Counted from the stretch's first letter, positions 18,380 to 29,385 are shown. The stretch: DNA of 64,000 nt from JAWKVD01 sp041398225 (GCA_041398225.1 JAWKVD010000008.1:95906-159905), one strand, 5' to 3'. Notes: generated from the sequence alone by a model not told the origin. A program made the numbers and translations.

Positions 18380-19057
18380 ATGTCGAGACCGTTTCCTTTT
18401 TCGCTCACGGGCGCCTCTGTGTCCCGATCCGCTTTCGTCAGGGCGGCGGCGCTGGCGACCGCGTTTGCGCTTTCCGGTTGCGTCTCGGTGCTGCCCGCGC
18501 CGTCTGTTCCCAAGGCGCTGATCGCGTTGCCCGCCGATCGCGCGGAAGCCCCCGCCGCGCCGTTGCGGGCCGACATCGCGGTGTTCACGCCGGATGCGAC
18601 ACGGGCTTTCTCGGGAACCGATCTCGCCGTCTCCAGCGGTCAGGAAATGGTCTATCTCGCCGACGTGCGCTGGGCGGACGCCGCTCCGGTTCTGCTGCAG
18701 GAAGCGGTGATCAACGGTCTGTCGCGCGCCGAAGGAGACGGCCGCGCCGTTCCGGCGCAGCTGGGCGCCCGTGTCGACTACGACCTGCGCTGGCGCATCG
18801 TGGACCTCAGCGTGTCGCGTCAGTCCGGACCTGTGCACGCGATCGTGGAGGCGAGCCTTGTCGACTCGCGGACACGCCGCATCGTCGCCCAGAACCGCTT
18901 CGAGGCGATGGGCGAGCCCGACGGCCGGTCATCCCGGGAGCGCGCGGCGGCGCTGGCCGTCGTTGCGCAACAAGTGGCGGACAAGGTGGCGGCGTTCGTC
19001 GCCGAAACGGCTGAGCCGCATGACGCGGCGGCTTCGGGCGGCCGGCGAAACCGCTAG
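18380..19057 (+). CDS. ABC-type transport auxiliary lipoprotein (PqiC/ABC_trans_aux-like)
   Basis: 225-aa exported lipoprotein. Signal with lipobox LSGC (Cys34), then a beta-rich domain with VYLADVRWADAAPVLLQEAV typical of the ABC-type transport auxiliary (PqiC-like) family. Such proteins sit in the outer membrane and receive the MCE conduit. It begins 4 bp after mlaD, completing a four-gene transport operon. The C-terminus is helical and charged. Confidence 0.85.
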   Translation: MSRPFPFSLTGASVSRSAFVRAAALATAFALSGCVSVLPAPSVPKALIALPADRAEAPAAPLRADIAVFTPDATRAFSGTDLAVSSGQEMVYLADVRWADAAPVLLQEAVINGLSRAEGDGRAVPAQLGARVDYDLRWRIVDLSVSRQSGPVHAIVEASLVDSRTRRIVAQNRFEAMGEPDGRSSRERAAALAVVAQQVADKVAAFVAETAEPHDAAASGGRRNR

Positions 19058-19079
19058 CAGAACTCGCTGGCCTGCAGCT

Positions 19080-20780
19080 TCAACCGGCGGCTTCGAGAGC
19101 CGCGTCCAGGAACAGATAGGCCGACAGGCGCGGATCGGCGTCCTCGCGGATGTGATCCGGGGTCGCCAGCACGCGCAGGGCTTCGGGCTCCTCCACCGCA
19201 ACGAACGTCTGGGCGGCGATCTGCAGTTCGCGGTCGCCGTCGAGCAGGCGCGTCACGCGCTGGATTTCGCTGGGCGCGAGGTCGCGGATCGCGCGTCGAC
19301 GCTGATGTTCGCCCATGTGGGCGGCCGTCGCGATCCTGCGCAGATCCGAGGCCTTCACCGCCGACAGCCGAACGCCGGCGCGGTCCAGTCGCTCGATGAC
19401 CGAATTCGAGCGGTCGCCATCCTGCGGTTCGACGACTTCGTCGATGCCGGTCAGCAGATCGCGCCAGGACAGGCCCAGCTTGTCCGATGGCCCGACGTCG
19501 GGATCGGCGCTTGCGGTCGGTTTGGCGCGCATGATCGGCCGCTGGTCGCCCATCGTCTGACCGATCTTGCGCTCCAGATCGAACGTGTCCTCGATCTGCA
19601 ATCTTTCCGCGGGCTGGCGTTCAATCTCGGCGCGCGGCGCTTCCGGCAGCGTCATCTGTACGCTCGGGGCTGGTTGAGCCGCCGTTCGATGGCCTGTGAT
19701 GTCGCGCCGGGTTTCTTCGGCATGGGCCTTGGCGGCCATCGCTGCGGTGCGGGTCGTCGTTTCGACCTCGACGCCGACCTCGCGCAATTTCAGCATGGCG
19801 TCCTGCGCGTCGGCTGCTGCCGCGGCGGCGCGCTCTGTGATCGCCTCGGACGCTTTCAGCGCGCCGTCGAGAGCGTCGGACATGGCGTCGCGCAGCGAGT
19901 CGGCCGTGTTCTTGGAGGCGGCGGTGGCGAGTTCTCCGGCGCGCATGGCGGCGTCGACCATGCGCGTCGACTGCACCAGTTGTTCGTCCAGGCGCATCAG
20001 CGCGCTGGCGAGGTTCTGCGCGCGCTTGCGGCTTTCGGCGCCCATGCTGTCGATCTGCTGGACGCGCTCGGCGAGGCGTCGCGCGGTTTCCTCAAGTTCG
20101 TTGAGGCGTTGCTGCAGCGAGCCGTCCGCCTTGCGGACATCTTCCTGCGCCTTGCGCCCGGCCTCAGCCAGAAGCTGTGCGTGCATCGGGATGGTCTTGG
20201 CGAGCATGTCCGTCTGCTCGCGCACCTGCGCGGACAGTTCGGCGAGGCTCTGGCGTTCGCCGGACATGCGCGAGACCAGCACTTCGCTGTCCGCGCGCAC
20301 GATCTCCGCGGCCTTGAGGGCCGAGGTCACGCTGGCTTCGATGTCCTGCTTCAATCCTTCCATGCGGTCGCGGGCGTCGGCGAGCGCGTCGTTCACGCGC
20401 TCGGATTCGTCGGCCACGTCCGTCGCGATGGTTGTGATCTCGCCGCGCACATGTTCGGCCGGCTCCAGCAACAGGCGTGCGGCGCTCATCACCAGGGCGT
20501 TGGCTTCGGAGGAGCGGCGGCTCTCGCGCGCCATGATCCCGGCCGCGATCAGCGCGACGCCGGGCGCCAGGATCGCCGTCACGGCTCCGATGATCGCCGG
20601 AAGCGGTTGGCTCAGCAGAGTTTCGAGGCCAAAATTGGCGTAGAGCCAAAGACCGGCCCCGCCCCAGAGCAGAAGGGCCGTCAACAATCCCAGCCAGGGC
20701 ATCCATGCGCCAGCGGTGCGGGCGGCTTCCAGGCGGGCTCTCAGGCGGGCGGAGGAACGTCGGTCGTAGTCGTCGGTCAT
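19080..20780 (-). CDS. Coiled-coil membrane protein, possibly TipN-like polarity factor
   Basis: 566-aa protein with two N-terminal membrane helices (about 27-50 and 60-85: WLGLLTALLLWGGAGLWLY, AILAPGVALIAAGIMA), a long coiled coil (about 100-370) rich in Ala/Glu/Arg heptads, a Pro/Asp linker and a conserved-looking C-terminal helical domain (LSWRDLLTGIDEVVEP to the end). This architecture matches TipN-type polar landmark proteins of Caulobacterales, though it is shorter than Caulobacter TipN. Identification is by architecture and lineage, not by alignment. It converges with the Mla operon. Confidence 0.55.
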   Translation of the reverse strand: MTDDYDRRSSARLRARLEAARTAGAWMPWLGLLTALLLWGGAGLWLYANFGLETLLSQPLPAIIGAVTAILAPGVALIAAGIMARESRRSSEANALVMSAARLLLEPAEHVRGEITTIATDVADESERVNDALADARDRMEGLKQDIEASVTSALKAAEIVRADSEVLVSRMSGERQSLAELSAQVREQTDMLAKTIPMHAQLLAEAGRKAQEDVRKADGSLQQRLNELEETARRLAERVQQIDSMGAESRKRAQNLASALMRLDEQLVQSTRMVDAAMRAGELATAASKNTADSLRDAMSDALDGALKASEAITERAAAAAADAQDAMLKLREVGVEVETTTRTAAMAAKAHAEETRRDITGHRTAAQPAPSVQMTLPEAPRAEIERQPAERLQIEDTFDLERKIGQTMGDQRPIMRAKPTASADPDVGPSDKLGLSWRDLLTGIDEVVEPQDGDRSNSVIERLDRAGVRLSAVKASDLRRIATAAHMGEHQRRRAIRDLAPSEIQRVTRLLDGDRELQIAAQTFVAVEEPEALRVLATPDHIREDADPRLSAYLFLDAALEAAG

Positions 20781-20968
20781 CCCAGAACGCTTTACTGTCG
20801 CTTCAACGCCCCCACAGGCCCGAAATGCGCAGGTCCAAACCCTACTTTGCCTCTCGCGCGGCCGGAATGGAAGGCGCCAGCTTCAGTCAGGAGAGTCGCA
20901 CGCCCGGGAATCGCGCATGGACAAGCATCAGGACCGGCGGCCGGAAGCGGATTCCGCGGCTGAATTCT

Positions 20969-21235
20969 CTAATAGGTGCACCCTGACCGGCCGGCGACGC
21001 GGGCGGCGCCCAACAGGCTTCGCCCAAGATTAACCGCTGATCTGCGTACACGGATGGTCTCCGCGCAGGCTGGCGCCGAAGCTGGCTTCGCGTGGGCGGA
21101 GGGTTCGCCATCCTCCTCGACGGGCGCCGACAGGTGCGGACCCGGTTCCTGCGTATCCTGTGCGGGTTCGAGTCCCGCCATGCCGAGCGTCACCGCCAGC
21201 AGCGTGTCCCGCAAGCCAATCACCATGTCGAACAT
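20969..21235 (-). CDS. Hypothetical small protein
   Basis: 88-codon frame starting MFDMVIGLRDTLLAVTLG, with GGGGA upstream of the ATG and high GC in third positions over its first 50 codons. A short hydrophobic start is followed by an acidic, Pro-rich middle (EPGPHLSAPVEEDGEP) and a basic end. No family recognised. The last third has weaker codon bias. It is divergent from the Hpt gene. It may be real or a chance frame in a 610-bp gap. Confidence 0.3.
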   Translation of the reverse strand: MFDMVIGLRDTLLAVTLGMAGLEPAQDTQEPGPHLSAPVEEDGEPSAHAKPASAPACAETIRVRRSAVNLGRSLLGAARVAGRSGCTY

Positions 21236-21394
21236 GACTGGTCCCCATCGTTTTGACCCCGTTGGAGTGATTGCGCGCACTTCAAGGCGAAAGTGCGGCT
21301 GCAGGTCCGAATTCGAGCCGCGCCGGAAGGTTTCGGCTTAACCCGGTCTTATCGGTGGGCGGGCATGGTGCGCGCGGTTCGGAGGGTTGCGGGC

Positions 21395-21772
21395 ATGAAC
21401 GGGGCAGTCGGAATTATCGATGTCGCTCAGCTTGAGATGATGACGGGCGGCGACACGGAGCTGGCCGCCGAAGTCGGCATTTTTCGGTCTCAGGCCGACA
21501 CGTGGGGGCTGATCGACGCCGCCCAGCCGCCGGAAACCTGGGCCGACGCCTGCCACGCCATCAAGGGCGCCGCCCGCAGCGTGGGCGCCATGGCGCTTGG
21601 CGATGCGTGCGAACATGCGGAAAAGCTTGGGCGTTCGGGCGCCGTCGGCCGGGTCGAGACGGGCGTGGCGCTCAGCACCGTAAAAGACCGGCTGGGCGAG
21701 GCGATGGAAGCGCTGGCGGAAATCGAGCATCACCTGCTGGTGGCGCGCGCCTTTCCGAAAACGGCCATTTAG
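21395..21772 (+). CDS. Hpt domain phosphotransfer protein
   Basis: 125-aa stand-alone histidine phosphotransfer domain. The active-site helix reads ACHAIKGAARSVG with the phospho-accepting His in HxxKG (about residue 52). The C-terminal helix pair (ALGDACEHAEKLGRSG) completes the four-helix bundle. It would shuttle phosphate between a hybrid kinase and a response regulator; no kinase or regulator is adjacent. The ATG at 21395 follows GGAGGG. Confidence 0.82.
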   Translation: MNGAVGIIDVAQLEMMTGGDTELAAEVGIFRSQADTWGLIDAAQPPETWADACHAIKGAARSVGAMALGDACEHAEKLGRSGAVGRVETGVALSTVKDRLGEAMEALAEIEHHLLVARAFPKTAI

Positions 21773-21781
21773 GGCGCCCGG

Positions 21782-22711
21782 CTAGACGCCGCCGACTTCT
21801 TCGGCCTGCGCCTGGGCCCGGATCCACGCCATGAACTCCCGCGCCAGCTTGGACGGCGTGCGCCATTTCGGCCATACGATCCAGTACGCGAAGTCGATGT
21901 CGGACGAACCGTCGGCGAACGGCGCGACGAGGCGTCCGCGCTCGAGATCCCCGGCCGCGATGGCGCGTTTGGCCAGCGCCACGCCGCGTCCGGCGGCGGC
22001 GGCTTCGACCACAAGAGACGACTGGGTGAAGCGCGGGCCGCGACGGGCGTCGACATTGGTCACCCCGCGCGAGGCCAGCCAGTTGTTCCAGTCCGGGCGC
22101 GAGGGATCGTTTTCGGGGCTTTCGTCGTGCAGCAGCACATGGCCGGCGAGATCCTCGGGCGCGCGCAGCGGACGGTCGCCTTTCAAGAGATCGGGCGAGC
22201 AGACCGGCAGAACCGATTCCGACATGATCTTCTCTGAGCGCAGGCCCTCATAGACGCCCTTGCCGTAGCGCACGGCGAAATCGATGTCCGAATTGTTGAA
22301 GTCGGTCAGCGAGGTGTCGGCCGAAACCCAGACCTCGGCTTCCGGGTGCTCCTCCTGGAACAGGTCGAGGCGGTGGGCCAGCCATTTGGCGGCGAAGGAC
22401 GGCGCGGAGGAAATCATCAGCCGGTCGCGGCGCGCAGGCGCCCGCATGTGGTGGACCGCTTCGGACATCATTTCGAAGGCCGATGTCAGCAGCGGAAGGG
22501 CCGCCTGACCGGCGTCGGTGAGCAGGACCTGCCGTCCGGTGCGGCGAAACAGAGGGGCGCCGGCGAACTCCTCAAGCTGGCGGATCTGCTGGCTGATCGC
22601 CCCCGGCGTGACGTTCAGTTCCTCTGCAGCCCGGGTGAAGCTGAGGTGACGGGCGGCGGCCTCGAAGGCGCGCAGTGCGTTGAGCGCCGGCAGGCGGTCT
22701 TCCTGTGCCAT
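21782..22711 (-). CDS. LysR-family regulator (GcvA-like)
   Basis: 309-aa LTTR. The N-terminal HTH is LPALNALRAFEAAARHLSFTRAAEELNVTPGAISQQI (family signature, residues 8-45; given in parts), followed by the linker helix and a periplasmic-binding-like effector domain. The group resembles GcvA. It is divergent from the siroheme/sulfite reduction operon and the intergenic region has a CTAAT element and a 19-bp dyad, so control of that operon is plausible but inferred; CysB itself is a different LTTR subgroup. Confidence 0.88.
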   Translation of the reverse strand: MAQEDRLPALNALRAFEAAARHLSFTRAAEELNVTPGAISQQIRQLEEFAGAPLFRRTGRQVLLTDAGQAALPLLTSAFEMMSEAVHHMRAPARRDRLMISSAPSFAAKWLAHRLDLFQEEHPEAEVWVSADTSLTDFNNSDIDFAVRYGKGVYEGLRSEKIMSESVLPVCSPDLLKGDRPLRAPEDLAGHVLLHDESPENDPSRPDWNNWLASRGVTNVDARRGPRFTQSSLVVEAAAAGRGVALAKRAIAAGDLERGRLVAPFADGSSDIDFAYWIVWPKWRTPSKLAREFMAWIRAQAQAEEVGGV

Positions 22712-22765
22712 TTATCTGCCTGTTTTTCCTTTGAGTTTTCCTTGCGCGGCAGCGCGTGAGGACCC

Positions 22766-22786
22766 CTAATCCTTCAGCTTAGGATT
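22766..22786. promoter_or_regulatory. Putative LysR operator
   Basis: CTAAT (22766-22770) overlaps the dyad AATCCT-N7-AGGATT (22768-22786), between the LysR gene and cobA. CTAAT is the core recognised by GcvA in E. coli. It lies 55 bp from the LysR start and 88 bp from the cobA start. Confidence 0.4.
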
Positions 22787-22873
22787 CGTTTATTGCTCTT
22801 CGGGCGGCCCCCAGCCATCTGGCGTTGCAGGCAGCTTATATGCGCCGCTGTCAGAAAATCTAAAGGGGACTCC

Positions 22874-23728
22874 ATGGGTGAGCCCGATAAATTTGGTTCG
22901 GCCTCCGACGATGCGTCGCTTGCGGCCGCCCCGGTCCCCCGGGGACGGATCGCGCTGGTCGGCGCCGGTCCCGGCGATCCCGAACTGCTGACCCTGAAGG
23001 CCGCGCGGCTGATCTCCGAAGCCGACGTGATCTTCGCGGACCGGCTGGCGGGGGCCGAAGTGCTGGAGCTGGCGCGTCCCGGCGCCCGCATCGTTCATGT
23101 CGGCAAGTCGAAGGGCGAGCATTCGGTCCCGCAGGAACAGATACACGCGCTGATGATCGCGGCGGCGACCGCCGGCGAAACGGTGGTTCGCCTCAAGGGC
23201 GGCGATCCGTTCGTTTTCGGCCGCGGCGGCGAGGAAGCCCAGGCGCTGAACGCGGCGGGTTTCGAGGTCGAAGTAGCGCCGGGAATTTCCTCCGCACTCG
23301 CCTGCGCGGCCTCGGCGCAAATCCCGCTCACCCATCGCGGCTCGGCGCAGGCGGTCACGTTCGTCACCGGTCACGCGGCCCTCGGGCAGGAGCCCGACCT
23401 CGACTGGCAGGCGCTGGCGCGTCCCAACCAGACGGTCGTGGTGTTCATGGGCGTGGGGTCGGCGGAGATCATCATGCGCCGCCTGATCGAGGCGGGCAGG
23501 GCGGCGTCGACGCCGGTCGCGGTGGTCGAGAACGGTTCACGGCCTAACGAGGTCGTGGTCGAGGGCGCGCTGGGCGGTCTCTCAGACATGATCGTCGACA
23601 ACGGCATTACCGGTCCGGCGCTTCTGATCATCGGCGAGGTCGTCGGTCAGCGCGGCCGGCGCGCGCGCGGCGTGTCGACCCGAGCCAGCCGGCCCACGCT
23701 GGCGCGTCTGTGGGAGATGGTTCCATGA
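22874..23728 (+). CDS. cobA: Uroporphyrinogen-III C-methyltransferase (SUMT)
   Basis: 284-aa SAM-dependent tetrapyrrole methylase that makes precorrin-2, the precursor of the siroheme needed by the sulfite reductase encoded downstream. Motifs: VGAGPGDPELLTLKA, VIFADRL, VRLKGGDPFVFGRGGEE and GISSALACAASAQIPLTHRG. The first ~25 residues form a nonconserved extension. No CysG dehydrogenase/ferrochelatase domain is fused. ATG follows AAAGGGGA. Its stop overlaps the DUF2849 start. Confidence 0.93.
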   Translation: MGEPDKFGSASDDASLAAAPVPRGRIALVGAGPGDPELLTLKAARLISEADVIFADRLAGAEVLELARPGARIVHVGKSKGEHSVPQEQIHALMIAAATAGETVVRLKGGDPFVFGRGGEEAQALNAAGFEVEVAPGISSALACAASAQIPLTHRGSAQAVTFVTGHAALGQEPDLDWQALARPNQTVVVFMGVGSAEIIMRRLIEAGRAASTPVAVVENGSRPNEVVVEGALGGLSDMIVDNGITGPALLIIGEVVGQRGRRARGVSTRASRPTLARLWEMVP

Positions 23729-24045
23729 GTTCCGCGCGCCCCAAGCTCGCGCCCGCAACGCCCAAGGCCGTGACGGCCTGGAACAGCCGCACCGGGCGCG
23801 TGGTCTATCTCACCGCCGGACGCGACTGGTCGGAGGCGCTTGGCGATGCGGCGGTCCTGACCGGAGAGGCGGCGGAGGCCGAGCTGGCTTTCGCGATCGC
23901 CGATGAGGCCCGCGTCACCGATCCCTATTTCATGCAGGTCTCGCCCGATGGCGCCGTCGACGGCCGCGAGACGATCCGGGAAACCATCCGCGCCCGCGGT
24001 CCCACCAATCATCCCATGTTCGGAAAGCAGGCGGGGAATCCCTAA
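23725..24045 (+). CDS. DUF2849 domain protein
   Basis: 106-aa protein with the DUF2849 pattern: AWNSRTGRVVYLTAGRDW, then VTDPYFMQVSPDG. This family occurs almost only beside sulfite reductase genes in alphaproteobacteria. Function unknown, perhaps an accessory to sulfite reduction. Coupled to cobA by an ATGA overlap. Confidence 0.85.
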   Translation: MSSARPKLAPATPKAVTAWNSRTGRVVYLTAGRDWSEALGDAAVLTGEAAEAELAFAIADEARVTDPYFMQVSPDGAVDGRETIRETIRARGPTNHPMFGKQAGNP

Positions 24046-24046
24046 C

Positions 24047-24678
24047 ATGCCGGAACGTGCGATCTCGAAACTCACGCTCTATGGCGACAGCATTTCGGGC
24101 AATTGCCTGAAGACCAGATGGACGGCCGACTATCTCGGGCTCGACTATGAATGGGTCGAGGTGTCGGTGGTGAAGCAGGAAACCCGTTCGGACGGCTTCC
24201 TGTCGATGAACCCGGCCGGGCAGGTTCCTGTGCTGCGTCTGCCGGACGGACGCATCCTGCCGCAGTCCAATGCGATCATTCTCTACCTGTCGGAGACCTA
24301 TGCGAGCGAAGCCCTTATTCCCAAGGACGCCTTCGCGCGGGCGCAGATGATGAGCTGGCTGTTCTGGGAACAGTACAGCCACGAGCCCTACATTGCGGTG
24401 CGCCGGTTCCAGAAGGCGTTCCTCAACCGGACCGACGAGGAGATCGATCCCGATCTTCTGGCGAAAGGCCGCCGCGCGCTCGGCGTGCTCGAACTTCAGC
24501 TGCGCTTCTCGGACTATCTGGTCGGCGCCTCGATCAGCCTCGCCGACATCGCGCTCGTCGCCTACACGCGCGTCGCCCATGAAGGCGGCTTTGATCTCTC
24601 GGAGTTTCCCTCGGTCGAGCGCTGGGTGCGCCGCATCGAGTCCGACCTTGGCATTGAACACGCCCGGAAGGCCGCCTG

Positions 24679-24679
<1 letters not shown>
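24047..24679 (+). CDS. Glutathione S-transferase family protein
   Basis: 210-aa canonical GST: N-terminal thioredoxin-like domain with SGNCLKTRWTADYLGLDYEW and the cis-Pro segment NPAGQVPVLRLPDG, then SNAIILYLSETY, and the helical C-terminal domain with SLADIALVAYTRVAHEGGFD. It is embedded in the sulfur assimilation operon, starting right after DUF2849 and overlapping the sulfite reductase by one base. It may act on sulfite- or glutathione-derived intermediates; this is inference. Confidence 0.88.
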
Positions 24680-26326
<1,647 letters not shown>

Positions 26327-26340
<14 letters not shown>

Positions 26341-26842
26341 GAACGGCAGACTTGCGGAAGACGCCTGGGCCTTCGCCCCCGACGATGCGGACCTGGCGGT
26401 GGGCGGCTGCATCACGGTCAGCCTTTCACGTTTCCTCGCCGAGACCGACGCGCTGACGGCCCGCAATGAGGGCATCGGCGTCAGGCTGGCTCCGGCCGAC
26501 GATCCGTCGCTTCTGAGCGATCATCTCGACCGGCTGCAGCTGATCGAGGTCGAATTCCCGAAATATGTCGACGGTCGCGGCTATTCGATCGCGCAGTTGC
26601 TGCGTCGTCGTCTGGGCTATTCCGGCGAGCTGCGTGCGGTCGGTCAGGTGCTGCGCGATCAGCTCGCCTACATGACGCGCTGCGGGTTCGACGCGCTGAT
26701 GTTCGAGACTTCGGACGCCGAGGCGGGCTATGCGGCCGCCCTCGCAGAGTTCAGCGAAGCCTATCAGGCGACGGCGGACGGCCGCGCCACGGTGTTCGAG
26801 AAGCGGGCGCGCGCATCGCGCACGGCGGAAGACCAATCATAG
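26327..26842 (+). CDS. DUF934 domain protein
   Basis: 171-aa protein of the DUF934 family, which is nearly always next to sulfite reductase and cysH in proteobacteria. Recognisable segments: LIEVEFPKYVDGRGYSIAQ and LRDQLAYMTRCGFDALMF. Its role is unproven but it belongs to assimilatory sulfate reduction. A Shine-Dalgarno (AAGGAGG) lies inside the end of the reductase gene. Confidence 0.9.
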
Positions 26843-26891
26843 CCGGGACCGGCCGCAATACAGGCCGGCTCCAGAAGGGCCAGTCAGGACC

Positions 26892-27632
26892 ATGACGACA
26901 GAGTATTTCTTCGAGGCGCATGACGGCTATGACAGCCGCGTCGACATCCTGAACCTCGCCTATCGCGAAGCGCCTGCGGTCGAGATTCTGCGGGCGGCGC
27001 GCACGGAGACGTTCGGCGACAAGCTGGCCTATGTGTCCTCGTTCGGCGCGGAGAGCGCGGTGATGCTGCACCTGATCGCCGAAGTCGACGTGGCGATCCC
27101 GGTGATCTTCATCGACACCGGCATGCACTTTCACCAGACGCTGCAATACCGCGATCAGCTCACCAAACGGCTTGGCCTCACCGATGTCCGCACGGTCAAA
27201 CCGGCGGCCGACGATGTGAAGGCGGTCGATCCGAAGGGCGTGCTTCACAAGACCGACCCGGACGCCTGCTGCGAGGTGCGCAAGGTTCGTCCGCTCGGTC
27301 CGGCGCTGGAGGGGCTCGACGCGTGGATCACCGGGCGCAAACGTTTCCATGGCGGCGGCCGCGTGCGCCTGCCGGTGTTCGAGCACTTCGAAGGGCGCAT
27401 CAAGGTCAACCCGCTGGTCAACTGGTCGCCTGAGGATGTCGAGGCCTATTTCGAACAGCACGATCTGCCCCGGCATCCGCTCGTCGCAGAGGGATATCCT
27501 TCGATCGGATGCTGGCCCTGCACCTTGCGGCCGGAGGACCCGTCCGACGTGCGCTCCGGTCGCTGGGCGGGACGCGAGAAGAGCGAGTGCGGCCTGCATG
27601 TGGAGCGCCGCGACCGGCTTCGGGTGTTCTAG
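26892..27632 (+). CDS. cysH: Phosphoadenylyl/adenylyl-sulfate reductase CysH
   Basis: 246-aa thioredoxin-dependent reductase producing sulfite from APS or PAPS. N-terminal PP-loop-like region YVSSFGAESAVMLHL; the [4Fe-4S] Cys pairs CCEVRKVRPL (about 125) and GCWPC (about 206) mark the iron-sulfur type that generally uses APS; the C-terminal catalytic Cys is in ECGLH (about 233). ATG follows CAGGAC. Last gene of the sulfite reduction operon. Confidence 0.95.
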   Translation: MTTEYFFEAHDGYDSRVDILNLAYREAPAVEILRAARTETFGDKLAYVSSFGAESAVMLHLIAEVDVAIPVIFIDTGMHFHQTLQYRDQLTKRLGLTDVRTVKPAADDVKAVDPKGVLHKTDPDACCEVRKVRPLGPALEGLDAWITGRKRFHGGGRVRLPVFEHFEGRIKVNPLVNWSPEDVEAYFEQHDLPRHPLVAEGYPSIGCWPCTLRPEDPSDVRSGRWAGREKSECGLHVERRDRLRVF

Positions 27633-27656
27633 GCCCGCGCTCCGGGCGAAGGCTCT

Positions 27657-27679
27657 GGGCGCCGCGTTACGCAGCGCCC
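27657..27679 (+). terminator. Possible terminator of the sulfite reduction operon
   Basis: GGGCGC (27657-27662) pairs with GCGCCC (27674-27679), with an inner GCG/CGC pair and a TTA loop, 25 bp after cysH. The U-rich tail is weak. Confidence 0.35.
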
Positions 27680-27877
27680 TCCGCCTGTCTTTAAATCGAT
27701 GTAGGCCGTTTCGCGTCCGCTCCATTCGGGCGCTCTGTTTCGGCGCTGTATTCGGGCTGAGCCTCCGGGTAGGCTGGCCGTGGGCCTTCGTGGTATGCAG
27801 CGCGTAGCGGCAGGGGCCAACGCCGCAGCAGGAGCGCCGGCAAACGGGCGATCGCGCGTCAGGCGAAGGGGTAGAGC

Positions 27878-28678
27878 ATGTCGATCTGGTGGACCATTCC
27901 TGGCTTTGTCGGGCTTGTCGGCCTTTTCGCGGTCATCGCGGGTCTTGGCCGCATCTTCAAGCTGCGGATCGTTTCGGGCGGACTGCGCTTCCTGTTCGGC
28001 GGCGTGCTGCTGGGCGCGGCGGCGGTCGTCGGACTGGTCGGCCTCAACCTTCAGACTTATGCGCGCCTCACCGCCGAACGTCTCGCCGCCGAGGTGACGC
28101 TGCGCGCCAACGGTCCGACCGGCTATGTCGTGTCGGTGTCGCGCGCCGACAAGAACGGCGTGCTGGGCGCGCCCGAGGACTACATGCTGACCGGCGACGG
28201 CTTCCGGATGGAGGCGGACGTCATCACCTTCAAGCCGTGGGCGAACGTGCTCGGGGTCGATGCGCTCTACCGTCTCGACCGCATCCAGGGCCGGTATGAC
28301 AGCGAGGCGCAGGAGATCGCCGCGCCGCCCAAGCCCTATTCCCTGCGCCAGGACGCCGGCATCAGCGTCTTCGACCTGCCGCTCGGCGCCGGCAATCCGT
28401 TCCGGCGTGTCGACGCCGAGTTCGTGAACGGCGTGGCGGTTCCGATGGCGGACGGCGCGACCTACGAAATCTTCATGTCGCAGCGCGGGCTGATCCCGCG
28501 TCCGAAGAACGAGGCCGCGACGCAGGCGGTGGAGCAGCGTCGCGAAGGACGCAATTCCGGCGCGATCTATGATGCGCCCGACAGCCTGGCCACGCAGGTT
28601 CCCGGCGCAACGCCGAGCGCGGCGCCGGCCGCAACCGACCTGCCGGAGGGAACGCCTCCGGAAACGCCCCAGCCATAG
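27878..28678 (+). CDS. Membrane protein of unknown function
   Basis: 266-aa protein with two N-terminal membrane helices (about 4-22 and 38-62) and a soluble domain of about 200 residues containing SRADKNGVLGAPEDYMLTGDGFRMEAD and LYRLDRIQGRYDSE-type segments (given in parts). The Pro/Ala-rich tail is low-complexity. Homologues are, as far as I recall, uncharacterised. It converges with gmhB. Confidence 0.65.
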   Translation: MSIWWTIPGFVGLVGLFAVIAGLGRIFKLRIVSGGLRFLFGGVLLGAAAVVGLVGLNLQTYARLTAERLAAEVTLRANGPTGYVVSVSRADKNGVLGAPEDYMLTGDGFRMEADVITFKPWANVLGVDALYRLDRIQGRYDSEAQEIAAPPKPYSLRQDAGISVFDLPLGAGNPFRRVDAEFVNGVAVPMADGATYEIFMSQRGLIPRPKNEAATQAVEQRREGRNSGAIYDAPDSLATQVPGATPSAAPAATDLPEGTPPETPQP

Positions 28679-28742
28679 CGGCTTCGTCCAAACAGATTTC
28701 CGGCAGGCAGGTTTTGTTTCGCCTTTCCGCGCCCAAGCGTGG

Positions 28743-29291
28743 CTAGCGCCCGCCATCCAGGTCGGCCAGCGCCCATTCGGCGAAGGTGGCGAGATCGCCG
28801 CCCAGAAACCGGAAGCCGGCGACGCCCGCGGCCTGCGCCGCCTCCATGTCGGCCTGCTTGTCGCCGATCATCATCGAGCGCTCGCGCACGACGTTGAAGT
28901 CGGTCATGGCGCGGATGAGCATGCCGGGCTTGGGTTTCCGGTCATAACTGTCGGCGCGGTAGCGGGCGATGGCGCCGTCTTCGTGGAACGGGCAGTGATA
29001 GATGCGGTCGATCCTTGCGCCCTGTCGCGTCATCTCGTCCTGCATGCGCGCGTGCAGCGTCTCCATATCGGCCTCGGTGTAATAGCCGCGCGCGATGCCG
29101 GACTGGTTGGTCACCACGAACACCCACCAGTCGCGCCTGTTGAAGGCGGCGACGGTGTTGATGGCGCCTTCGATCCATTCGAAGTCCTCCCACCGGCTGA
29201 CATAGCCGTGGTCGACGTTCAACACGCCGTCGCGGTCGAGGAACAGCGCCGGTCGCGGGTGTCTGGGATCGGGCAAGTCCGATTGGGCCAT
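28743..29291 (-). CDS. gmhB: D-glycero-D-manno-heptose 1,7-bisphosphate 7-phosphatase (HAD-IIIA)
   Basis: 182-aa HAD phosphatase. Motif I LFLDRDGVLNVD with the nucleophile and acid Asp pair (residues ~18-20), motif II VVTNQSGIARG, motif III/IV KPKPGML and MIGDKQADMEAAQAAG, and zinc-site residues around CPFHEDG. Dephosphorylates heptose bisphosphate for LPS core synthesis. No other heptose gene is adjacent, and a related sugar-phosphate substrate cannot be excluded. Confidence 0.87.
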   Translation of the reverse strand: MAQSDLPDPRHPRPALFLDRDGVLNVDHGYVSRWEDFEWIEGAINTVAAFNRRDWWVFVVTNQSGIARGYYTEADMETLHARMQDEMTRQGARIDRIYHCPFHEDGAIARYRADSYDRKPKPGMLIRAMTDFNVVRERSMMIGDKQADMEAAQAAGVAGFRFLGGDLATFAEWALADLDGGR

Positions 29292-29385
29292 GCATCATGC
29301 TGTCGGGCATCCGCGTGAAGCGGTCAACAGGCGTCGGCTGTCGCGCGCGGCGATCCGGTCCGGCGGCAGGCCCGCATGTCCCGAT

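Noticed and set aside
18771..20963. Plus-strand frame of 730 codons opposite the coiled-coil protein
   Set aside because: His/Arg/Gly-rich translation typical of antisense; the minus strand has membrane helices and heptads.
21162..21178. T-arm-like GCGGG-TTCGAGT-CCCGC
   Set aside because: No acceptor pairing 5' of it, no D arm on either side and no Y-type stem. Probably chance, or part of the small minus-strand frame.
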